Part shown: piece after piece, positions 26,701 to 37,569 of the stretch
Numbering within the stretch: position 1 is the first letter of the stretch
How the letters are laid out: every line of letters begins with the position of its first letter
DNA from: Gymnogyps californianus
Lineage: Eukaryota; Chordata; Aves; Accipitriformes; Cathartidae
NCBI RefSeq assembly: GCF_018139145.2
Contig: NC_059480.1
Span: 18,724,428 to 18,788,427, forward strand
Direction: 5' to 3'
DNA: 64,000 nucleotides
The notes under the pieces: model-generated
Database searches by the model: none
The model's input: only the letters and a program-made list of their open reading frames with translations
Told to the model about the DNA's origin: nothing
Made by a program: the position numbers and the translations under genes

Positions 26701-29700
26701 TTAGGAGCTGCTGTCTTGAATGGAGACAAATATCACCCAGCAGCTAATGGAGAGTGATTTCCAGCGTGTATTAGTGAATTCTCGTAAGGACATGCAGAGG
26801 TGGTACAGGTGTTGCTGCCAAAAGACTATAGGGAAAAGCTACCATTAAGCAATTTTGTGATATGTTACCTTTACGCAAAACAGTTGCTCTACTTAAGTTT
26901 CAATGAAGTTAGCTAACAGTAGTGAAGGAAGTAGTAAAGACCCATATTACTCTTGACATTTGTTGACAGTCATATGATTTCACATAGTAAAGAAAGCCAC
27001 TTTGTCAGACAGAATTTAAGATAAGCCTATTTCAGAGCTTTTCAGATATTTTTACCTATATTTTACTACTGAGTTTCAGTTATAGTTTCAAACACCGGAG
27101 TTATACAGGTAGCGCTTTTGCAAGAAAGTCCTTTGTACACATCCCAAACATGTAGCAAGCCTATATGTTTCCATCCCTGTCCACCCAACATGGGAAATTT
27201 CTGTACTACGATGAAGCATAAGCAATTGAAACAAGTTTGAACTAGGCATCTGGAAGTACTGTTCTGATGCGTACTCCAGCAATTCCAGGTGCACTAGTAT
27301 TTATTTTTGTTACAAAAGTAACAAGCATGTTGCCTTTTTCATTGTCTATCTATATAAAGTAAACAAACAAACAAAAAAAATCATTTTCCTCTCAAAAAGA
27401 GAGATGCTGTTCCCAAATGCTGTTATAGTATGAATGGATTCAATCAAGCGGTGAAAATTTTCATCATCTTTAGAGAAGCAATGTCCAAAAATCACAGAAC
27501 AAATCACATTTGATACAGTATGAACAGGCATAGTGGGGTCCAGAGGTTTCCTGTAAACACAGTGAACAGCATTCACCATCAGCACTTACTGCTCCTGCTT
27601 TTCCCACTGAAAGGAGAGCTGATAATGTTTTATAAACACTTCTGACGTTAATTAGATAGCTGGATGGCAAATTGCGATTTATTGGTAAAAGGCATGAGCA
27701 AAAAGTAACTTCAGACATCTAAAAACCACTGTTGGTTAAAAAAAGGCAAGACTGTTGGTGGAAATGGAATTAGCAGTAGTAGCAGTAGTTATAAAAATAC
27801 TCAGATTTCACAGAACCTTGGCATCAGTAGATCTCATGTTTGGCAATAACTAGGGTACAAAAAAAGGTCAGCTGAGACACTGTATGAATAAACAGCTGAA
27901 TTGAAAAGACAACCACTTTCTATTCTTTGCTCATATCCTTTACATCTGAATAATAGAATAATTGAGCATACCTATAGATTCACCCCATTATTCAGCAGCA
28001 CAATCTGAACAAACTTCCTCTCTTACCAAGGAGGCTACCACCAGCCGTGTGAGATGAGCTTTTTCCACTGCGCTTGCCAGAGCACAGCCAGAGTTGTGCA
28101 GCCTTGGTCAAAGCTTTTAATATTTCCTGCCTTGTTTTTCTTTTCTGCAGAGGGATATGGTGTGTTGTGACACTTACTTTGTTACTGTTTGCTGTTACCC
28201 TGATTCTGTGACCACGAGTAATGTAAAACTTACTAAGAAGTAGTAACACTAACAGACAGGGACCATGGAGTCTCAGTTCTAAGTTCATACTGTGTGGTTT
28301 CACATGTAGCACTTCTGCAAGGAAATGTCTCATGCAGATCATATGATACAGACCTTTGAGACCCAGCTCTGCATGTACACTTTAAATCCATTTTTGTAAT
28401 CAAATAGTTTCAGAAGCTACAGGTGACCCATTCTTCAGCAAAATCACCCATTGCACAGACTGACCTGCATACTGAGTCACATACTGTTTGTTTTCTGTAA
28501 GTATTCCACCAGGTGACAGGCCTCCTCTTGTAGTTGATACTCCTGGTCTTTTTTCCCTACTCCCATTTTCCTCATTGTTGCAGATCCAAAACGCCTCTGT
28601 TGCTTCCGGAGACGACCATTAGAGAACATAACACCTAGGATCATAATGAACTAATTTTGTTAATGCTTTATAAATTAATGAATTGACACAGTTAATACAT
28701 CAAAGAAGCTTCTCTTTCATTCTAATTTTTTCAAATTTTTGGCAGCAGTCCGGCAGCATTCCTCTTTCCTCTCCTGTCGTCTTCTAGTTTAGCCATCTCT
28801 CTCCTGTATAGAAACTCTTACAATAGCTATATTCTGCCATTATTGTTCCGACAGAATCAAAAAAAGCAATGTTTCATAAAAACTCATGAAAATATTAACA
28901 TTTTTTCCATTGTAAATTAAGGACTTCAAGGCTCTAAATCAGTTTCCAAAACCAGGGTTAGAACACACGAAAAGAATTTGTGGAAATAATAATTACCATT
29001 TCCATGAGTCAAAATGTGAAAGGTACCGCTTGTTGGCCTTCCAGCAACATCTTCAGCACGGACAGTCAGACCTTCCTTCACTGCCTGAAACCCTTGCAGG
29101 ACAACTATAGGAATGTTTGAAACCCATAAGGTGAAGACATTACCATGAATTTTGGCCATCTGTAGAACAAAGCAGCATCAGAACAACATGGGTGAGAGTC
29201 AGTACATTTAAATCAAACAAAATGAACCAGATCTTTTCCCATGGCAGATGCCCCAGAGATGACTGACCTTGAGAAGGGAGCATCAAATCTATTCTTACAT
29301 ATAATATAGCTTGAAGCCAGGTTTCTGTCTAAAGTCTCATTTACTGAAGATCAAGATGTTCCTAAAATATCAGACAGCCGATATTGCCAAAGTCTGTGAT
29401 GTTATTTATCGCATGTCTTACAATTCAAACTCATTGCAGATGAATTCTTACATGTTTGTAAGAAGAAAAGATTAGCTCATGAGTTTTACGTGAACCATCT
29501 ACAGATTCCCCTTTGTGTATTAAGTGTAGCAAAAGCAGCTGAGGAGGTAAAGCAGGAATCACCCTCTCCTTTCTAGCTCAGCTGTGATAGCCTTGTCTCC
29601 ACAATGCCATGCACACAGACATCACTAGAAGTAGGCAGGACAGTCCTTTCCCTGGCTGGAGGATCAGGAGCTGGAAAAGTAAAAGGCTGAGGGAAGCGCA

Positions 29701-30963
29701 AGAGTGCATAGATCAAAGTAGCAAGTCTGCGGGGTAGAGTAGGCTGGGAAGAGTGGGGAGTTGCCAAAACATCCCAAGAACTGCAGGACTAGAGGAGTAC
29801 AAAGTTTTGTACTGGGAGCAAGCAAGAGGGAACAGCTATGCACGTTGAGCAAAAATTTATACGCATGTGCTTGCACATTTGTGTTTAATTTCATTTTTGG
29901 AAGGACTAATTCATGGCTTTTGAAATCTTGGGATGAGCAATACTACTCTTCAGGTTTGGGAGGTCAGAAATAGAAGAAAACACAACAGACATGCACTGGC
30001 TAAAATTTTATGTTGTGGAGTCATACTACTTCGCCTTGAAATATGTAACTTGGGAGAAGAGAACTGGCAGGACAGGGAAGAACCAGGGAAAAGGAAGGTT
30101 GAGAACAAAGAGTGAAAGTAAGCTATTACTCATATATTTAGATGTTAAATATTCGATATATATATATGAGGAATATAAAGCACTAGGATGCAAATTCTAG
30201 AAGTGCTGTGCATTACAACTGGACTTAGAAAAGAGTTTGAGCGTAGGCACACAATGAATTAGTTCAGCTACTTAAAAGCTCAATCAGGCTCAGCAGACTG
30301 AAGTCTCTTGTGAAAATCTGACCAAATTGCATGTCAGAAAAAAAATTAGTCTAAGATCTTTTGAAAAATCTGTTGAATAAGTATAAATAAATTCATCCTT
30401 TCTATACTGGAAACCCATATGCACTCAGTAGCTATTTCATGGGATATTTAGAAACTGCCAGTGCAACAACATTCAAAACACAGACATGCAAAAGACTGCA
30501 CAGAATTAAAGACTCTGCTTTAAAATTTATCTTTTTCCTATGTGTAAGACAGGAATATTATCATCAGTATTGTTTTGTTCATATGCACATAAGGTTTTAA
30601 TGACATGTTTCATAGTAAGCTGGAAATTTTCATACCAAGAAACAGATATTTTAGTGATCCCCACCTATTTTCACATTTATACAATTTAGAATAAATCCCT
30701 CCCTAGCATTCAAAATAAGACTATGTTAAACACTCGCATATACTTTTCAATCAGGTTATGAGTCCATTAATTAATTGCCTGAAAATACATACTTTTTTAA
30801 GCATCTCATGATGAATTTGGAAGTTCATCTGCAGCAGATTTCCAAAGAAGGGGTATGGAGTTGGTCCAGGAGGAAATCGTCTTCTCATCCATTGCAATTT
30901 CAGAAACTGCATAAACAGCAGAGACACGAGAAAAAATACCAACACCACACTTACTGTTAACAT
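20720..30963 (-). pseudogene. CYP2J-like pseudogene copy C, nine exons with several disabling lesions
   Basis: All nine CYP2 exons are present in order on the minus strand: 30793-30963, 28997-29159, 28485-28634, 27394-27550, 24998-25174, 24324-24465, 22660-22847, 21426-21567 and 20720-20897. Exon 1 is intact, with ATG, hydrophobic anchor, [10 protein letters not shown] and the PPGPTPYPFFGN hinge. Lesions: the exon 3 C-helix Trp is Arg (LRKQQRR); exon 4 lacks one base at its 5' edge and one codon inside, and its donor reads GAGAGG where copy D has GTGAGA; exon 6 has two TAG codons (24349-24351 and 24337-24339); exon 9 has a one-base deletion after the STL codons, near 20830, and the heme loop reads GHCVCMG, losing the conserved Arg. 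Exons 2, 5, 7 and 8 are open and spliceable. Exon 5 is clearly diverged from copies A and E, so C is probably an older, separate paralogue. Its introns hold only low-complexity tracts that I recognise. Confidence 0.92.
23357..23372 (+). repeat. T-homopolymer (16 bases) beside a short direct repeat
   Basis: A T16 run in intron 6 of copy C. Just beyond it the phrase TCTGAGCTGAAATGGT occurs twice within about 50 bases (near 23383 and 23414), a small local duplication. Confidence 0.8.
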
Positions 30964-32099
30964 TTCACTTCTGATTTACAAGGCTACATTGTCTCTGAAA
31001 AACTGCTATGTAGACAGAGGATGGGTCCACTTTATCTTGCTTTGCTGGTACCTCCCTGAAAAGAGAAAAAGATGTTGAAGCTTCTGTGCCTCTCAGTCCT
31101 CCCCTCTTTATCACTTTACTTTACTTCCCCATCCCAGAGAATGAAGTGTTCTTATTTTTATGCATATATGACATCATTCCATTATATTGCAGCTACAAAT
31201 CTGACCATCTTCAAATGTGGGTTAATTATATGCTCCCTTGTGCTATGATGGTTGCTGTGACAAAAATCCCCACCCCCAGTACTGGTTTCATAAAAAGCCT
31301 CTTGCAAGAACAGAGAAATAAAAAAAAATTCCTGAGGGTTGGCTACACAGTGGGATTACTGAAAAGTTCAGGCTCATCAGTAGCCATCACATACATCAAC
31401 TGCATGCACTACTCCTTCACTCACCACATATTATTACTTGATTCTGATGTTCTCTGCTATTCCTTTAACATTTTATTTTTCCTCATGGTTTAAATTGTAA
31501 GCTCTTTAGGAGGTGGCCAGACCCTTTAATTTTGTACATGTTGAGTACATGAAGACACATTAAAACCACAAATTAAACACAACACAGTTTCCACCCCGGA
31601 TTCCTTCCTATCCTTACTGCATAACTCTACTTGTGTTTGCCCTGTTAATTCACCAACAAGAGAATCCACTTTTGCAGATAGATTTAAGATGTACTAATAT
31701 TAATAAATTTAATAATAATATTTTTACATATATTACCTTAGCACACAGGGAAAAAAAAAAAATCATTCTCTTTTATTCTGATACAAAGAGTATCACCTTT
31801 TCACCTCAACAATACTGGTGTTTCCATTAGAGAAAAGTTCAGCATCCCAAGCACATCGCCTTTGCTGAGAAATTCTAATAAAGATTATTAATATGATATT
31901 AATATAATAGTTGAATTATGTCAAACCCAAAGCACTGCAGGTCCAGTTCATATTCATAGTCAGAATTTTTAGCAGCATTTAATGTGTATTAAATAATGTA
32001 ATAACTATAATAATATATATAATAATTATATTGCATAATAGTGCAAATAATGTGCTCAATAATCAAATAATTTGCATATTAAATAAGTCATTTTCTCAC
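30964..32099. other. Spacer between copies C and D; AT-rich block
   Basis: No exons 5-9 belonging to copy D were found here, although this is where they should lie. The part from about 31.86 to 32.08 kb is very AT-rich, with runs of TAATAAT and ATATAT, and abuts the exon 4 donor of copy D. It may mark the boundary where the 3' half of D was lost. Confidence 0.55.
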
Positions 32100-35000
32100 A
32101 TAGTAAAGGTAGCTGTTCCCAAAAGCCACTATACAATTGTATGCTTCAATCAGCTGGCGGAAGGTTTCATCCTCTAGGGAGAAACGATGTCCAGAAACCA
32201 CAGCACAGATCACATTAGAGACAGCACGAACAATGGGGAAGGAAGGGTCGACAGCTCTTCCTGCAGAGATAAGCATTCATCTCCAAAGCACTTTATCTCC
32301 TTTGCTATTTTGGAAGCAAGATCACAATGACATTTTATAATAGATGTCCTCTATGCTATTTAGACTGTTACCCTGAAACACTCAAAATTCACAGGCAAAT
32401 GTAAAAAAAGATAAACTTCATTCAAAAATGAGGACAGGAAGGCCTCAAATCTTTAGCTCCCAGCCTTGTTTTTTTGTTTGCCTTTTTTCTTTTTCTTTTG
32501 TTTGTTTTTTTTTTTTTTTAAATCTTGATCTTGGTGTTGATACCAAAATACACATTGCTGAGGTCTGACTGTACAAACAGTTTTGATTGCACTCTAAATC
32601 TAAGATGTGCTCCAAACCTGTTCTTTTCTGGAGCAAAAATAGTTAGTCTTTACCCTTAGAGTCACGCAGACTATGTACTATGTCAAAAGCCCAAATGCAG
32701 TTCCCAAGCACCTTGTCAATAGCGTACCATCTTTGTCCCTGAAGAACTCAACCAGATAATGGGCCTCGGTTTGTATCCCCCGGTCCATTCCTTTATTCCC
32801 CATTCCCAGTTTTCGGAGAGCTCCAATTCCAAAATATCTCTGATGTTTCCAGATGAGACCATTTGAGACCAGGATACCTTCACCCATCAAGAATCAATTT
32901 TATGTCATGTTAATGTTCACATAAGAGTAAATGACATACACGCTCAGAGTCATCTTCTCATCATGCTGCCGCTCAAAGAAGAGAGTCACATCAAGGCAGT
33001 GTTCTTTTAATTGTATTTTGTTAGAGACAGAGAAACCACCTTGGTTAATACATTCCCACCCTTGCAAAAAGCCCACTCAAATCTCAGGACTCACACACCT
33101 GCCTTCCAAAATTAGTCCTATTCTTTCTGAAGCATCCAAGAACAGTGGTCCTTACTCAAAACTCCACCCAGCAACCTGCTACAAGTTGCAAAGACAGTGT
33201 GGGTTGGTCTTGCCTTCTATTTGCCCATGCTTTAGGCAGAAAATGAATCTAAACCCTTATTCACATAGAAAGGCTTATAGCCCAGCTCATGCAATCTCTT
33301 ACAAGATCTCATTTATTATCCTGTACAATCTTCTAATACAATTAATACTTACTTGTAAGCTATGTTTGCCAACATCCCCATATGGACATGGTGTTCTTGC
33401 AGATGTTGCCACATGTCAAGTCTGCAGGAGTGGCAAAGACAGCTTTCCTCAACAAACAGTAAGTTCAGGTTTCTACCGCCTGGAAATATGATGGTATCTC
33501 GCGCCAAGCTACGCATAGCCAACAGAGATTTCTGCAGAGCTCATTGGGGAGGTCTGGGCGTTTCCTATGCTTGCGCTTCTTAAACTCACGCAAACCTTCT
33601 GGAGATCATCGCATCTCCCTGTTGGTAGTGCTTCAAAAAGAAAAACTCTTTAACGGCTAGAGTTGATAACTGGTTCTGAGCATGTGTTGTCTGTCCTACA
33701 CAGCCTCTGGCTTTTAGGGGATCCTGCTTTTACCAGGCTGTTTACACCAGATATCAAGCTCTCGTCCTGGTCCAGGTCCCTCCTAGAAAGACAATGAAGC
33801 CAGGGCAAGAACCACCTAGGAAGAACCAGAGTAGGAAGAGCAGGCTTTAGCCAATCTCCAAACAGCTTCCTAGGACCAGAGGTCTCACTGTGGGTCAGGA
33901 AGGAATCCCAGGCCCCTGTGCTGTGAGTCTGTGTTCTAGCAGACAGCCCAGCATAAACCATTTAATCCACATGGCAGGGAATCACTTCCCTCCACCAGTC
34001 TAGCCTACGCTTCCCCTGGGAAAGCCAGCTTGTTCCCTGAGACAGCTGCTTGACCACAGTCTGGAATAACTCTCCCCTGTTCCTTCTGTTGTCCTGGGAG
34101 CCTGCGCTAGCAGAAAAGGAGCCAGCCCAACAGGCAGGTATTTGTGTTGCAGAAAGTTGCCAACTTGCAGCTGTGCTGCAGCTGTTTGTTAAAGCCATCC
34201 CTGCTACAAATTGCCAGTGCTAGGGCAGCTTGTCACAGCCCAGCTACTTTACTCCACATCACCCAGATAAAAGGTGGCAATAAAGACCCTTCCAAATGGA
34301 CTGAAATGGCCCCAGACTTAATCATCTCTATTCCTTAAAGATGTTTTTCTCTACTTACATTAGCTAGTATTATAAATTAAAGCTTTCCAGATTGTAGTCC
34401 ACGTGCAACAAAGCCTGACTGAGGATAAAGGCATCTGCTCTATATCCTCTGGATAAGAGACTGGTGGAAACAAATTCAATCATTTCTGTTTTAAACGCAG
34501 CACCCTCTTTATTCTCCATCCACCATAATTCAGCAGTGTCTGCTGTAAATGATAGCACAATAAGAAGCTCTGAACAAGGACATGTTGCACCTACAGTCTG
34601 GCTAATACATTTAAAGCTCCAGTGACTTTCCTGTGCCTTCGGACTTCCCAAAAGGCTAGACCTTGTTCAACAGCTCTGTACATGCTTTCCTTACAGCAGC
34701 CTTTGCTGTAAACAAAGAACTGGGAGCATAAAGAATTACTTCAGCCTCAGCTTGCAGAGGAGGCTGCAAGCTCCAGATTATTTCAAATCAGGACACACAC
34801 TTAGACAACACTACAAATGGACAAGCAAGACCTAGCTAGGTACAAATATTGCTGCTCTGATGAGATTCTGAAATACATGTGTGACAGTGGGACTTTGGAA
34901 ACAACTTAGAGTAGTACTACAGAATTATGTCATTCACCCTGAGCAGACAGAATGGGTGAAGTGGGAACTAAGGGCTTGTCAGTAAGGAAAACATGAGAGG

Positions 35001-35213
35001 AAACAAAGAAAGTCAAGGATGAAGTCCTTCCACAGATACGAACATATTACCCTTTCCATTTGCCATTCTGTTGAAGACATAGGTCTGTAGTCACCCAGAA
35101 ACATCCTCCGAGTTGGTGGTGAGACCGTCCTTCACTGCTTGGAATCCATACAGCACCACCATAGGTTTGTGTCCCAGCCACAGGGTACAGATGTTGCCAT
35201 AGATTTTTGCCAG
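32100..35213 (-). pseudogene. CYP2J-like pseudogene fragment D, exons 2-4 only
   Basis: Three CYP2 exons remain on the minus strand: exon 2 at 35051-35213 (163 bases), exon 3 at 32728-32877 (150) and exon 4 at 32100-32260 (161), each with standard CYP2 length and phase. Exon 3 keeps the C-helix as IWKHQRY, and exon 4 keeps FGHRF as SGHRF and a GTGAGA donor. Exon 2 contains an in-frame TGA at 35091-35093, where copies A and E have Arg after the SG dipeptide; a CGA to TGA change at a CpG is the simplest cause (inference). Exons 5-9 are absent from the DNA between D and copy C. No exon 1 was found between 35.2 and 37.5 kb; the exon 1 remnant at 39.8 kb lies beyond exons 8 and 9 of fragment X. 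The exon 3 acceptor has a poor pyrimidine tract. Confidence 0.9.
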
Positions 35214-37569
35214 CTGTAGGTTAGATCAATGCCAAAAAAATACCCATGGGAGAAACATCAACCAAACTGCACACATGATGGGCTGCTCTCTTCCAGCATG
35301 ACATTACTCAGGGGCTCAGGAAGTGAAAAGGGATGGTGGTTTTGTTTTGCAGTGAGAGTGCGTACCAGAGTAAGGTTCTGGGGTCTCTCTGGGAACCCAC
35401 TGTTCACAGCAATGTGAATAGTAAAAGAATAGATGCTCTTCCCCTTTTTAAAACTTGGCTTGTGTTGCCTTTGCAAAATTAACAATTAGGAAGATGCCCC
35501 TGACTGAGTGTTTACAGATCCATATTAGGTTTCACATGAAACTTCACCTGCCCATTCTTGATTACATTTTTCAACTCCATATTTCATTTCCTCAGCCAAG
35601 AACTAGAACTTCTTGAAATTACATATTCCAGGTGTAACTCTCCTTCTAGTACTGCAGATTTCAAGTTTCAATAGCAGGACCTCTTCCCCTCTTTTACAGA
35701 AGTACTGTCAACTGAGATGCAGATTTGGGAACCAAGAGCAAGGAAGCATTGTAATCTGAGTTTTCACAGCAAACAATACAGATGAACTGCAAATGGCACA
35801 GTGAAGAATCAAACGTAGCTAGCACTGTTGACAAAAAACATAACAGATCCCATATGCAAAGAAACACCAAGTTCATCATACCTCAGGAGACACCACTGAA
35901 CTTTCTCTGGAAAGATTCTGAAGATTCTGGTGGAATCAAAATCTTCTTCCACCCACCAAAGGCCTGGCTGCACCCCTGATCCGTGCTTTTCTGAGCTCCT
36001 CAGGTCTACACACCAGAGCTCACCCATGGCTGGCCTGCAAGCACAGTGCACCTGGAAGAAGTTAGGCAAGTGCCTCTCACAGCTCCCTACACTGCAGGGG
36101 ATACTCAGGGAAGTGGACTGAGAAGGGCTACTTCAGACCCAGCACGGCTGGACCATGGATCGATGTGCCTCAAGCACTGTTTTCTCTTTTCCTCCAGCTC
36201 CCTACCATGATGGGTCTAAGACTAAACTCCAGTGCAATAAGGGAGCTAAGGAAATTACAGGATTTTACAAAGTTTGTTGTCAAGTTGTAATAATTCAGAG
36301 ATGCACATTAATTCCTAAATTTCCTCCAGTTCCCTCTAACTAGCACAGACATTTCACACGGCAAACTTCTTACCTGCCTGTAACGGCAAGCAAAGGTGGC
36401 ACACAGCACATGAAGCTGGTTTCCCCACAGCAGCTTACTCCCACATCCTAGCAAATGCTAGTAGGTCAAAGAATCTCCCTCTGGTCTAACCCCAGAAGCC
36501 CCTGGCATTTTATTTCCTCAGCTGGGGCCCCTCTTCCGAACTCAGGGTAGATTTTTCTAACATACTTCTATGTCACCTAACTGCTAGAGACCACAGCCTA
36601 AAGGACAGACAGGTCAAGAAGGAGACTTTCAGCCTGGACATTGTTAGATCCCAGGAGCTGCCTTTTAACGCAGCTTGCAGCAGCTTGCTGCCTAGCAGCC
36701 CAACACACTCCACCTCACCTGCATATGTGTAGAGCAGCATTTCCCAACAGTGGCTGCTCAGCAACTGGCAAGTATAAGGAGGAGCAAGTTTCAGATGTTC
36801 TAGGAGAACACTGGCAGTCCTGAGGGGACGTTGCAGTGTGCTACCTCACGGCGTCTGTAACAATTCCAGGAGAACAAGTGCTCTTACTTATTCTCATTTT
36901 ACAGGTGGAAAAATCCTGGTGGTGGGAGAGGAAGGATAGCATTGCCAAAGATACAGGTCTTCAGAACAACACGGGCGTGGGTTCAACAACCTGATGGGCA
37001 GCAGTTTACCTTGTGCCCATAACTCCATCTGCAGCAGGAGTCCTGGCAAGGTAATCATACCGAACTCCTCTGCGAACACCATGGCCTTTGCTTTTGTTCT
37101 GCCCAAGTTCTGCTAAAAGCAGTAGACTGTCTCCTCCCACAAAGTACAGGAGGACAGGGAGCACAGGCCAACACTTTTCAGGGATCACCATACTCCTAGA
37201 TAAAAGAGCTCCGTTGCTTGTTTGGAAGCACTGACTGACAGCTCCACTGGCTACTTTTCATATCAGGTCTAGAGCTGGATGCCTCCTTCAGCAGCCAAGG
37301 TTTTCAAACTCCCTGTTGGGACTGAGTTCATATCCACTATGAGGCTTTACACATTAGAGTTTCTGCCTTCCCTCAGTAGCAGGACTCCTGCTCAGCCAGA
37401 ATTAATGCCAGAGTCTGTAATTCTTTGCTTTAGTTGTAATTCACAGCACCTGAAGGAGCACATACAAAGACCTCCTCAACACAAGAAATTACAAACAGGA
37501 GCAGTTCTTAGAAGATTTCTTGAGTGAAGCCAGTAGAATAGGCTGTTCAGGATGTTGGTACCAAGCTGC
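35214..37569. other. Spacer between fragments D and X, no gene recognised
   Basis: No intact exon is seen. Around 37.0-37.2 kb the minus strand has a Leu-rich stretch followed by a phrase containing LLLQMEL. It faintly recalls CYP2 exon 1 (GNLLQMNF in copy C), but the reading frame and the PPGP hinge do not fit. Confidence 0.5.

Noticed and set aside
32877..32890. Exon-2-like end (TGATGGGTGAA) just before exon 3 of fragment D, suggesting a cDNA-derived join
   Set aside because: Only about 11 bases match the exon 2 end of gene E, and fragment D has its own exon 2 at 35.1 kb with a different end. Chance is likely.
32931..33491. 186-codon plus-strand ORF
   Set aside because: Lies between exons 3 and 2 of fragment D. 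The Ser/Pro/Leu-rich translation resembles no family.
37006..37191. Possible decayed CYP2 exon 1 on the minus strand
   Set aside because: The Leu-rich stretch and LLLQMEL recall exon 1 but fall in different frames, and the proline hinge is missing.
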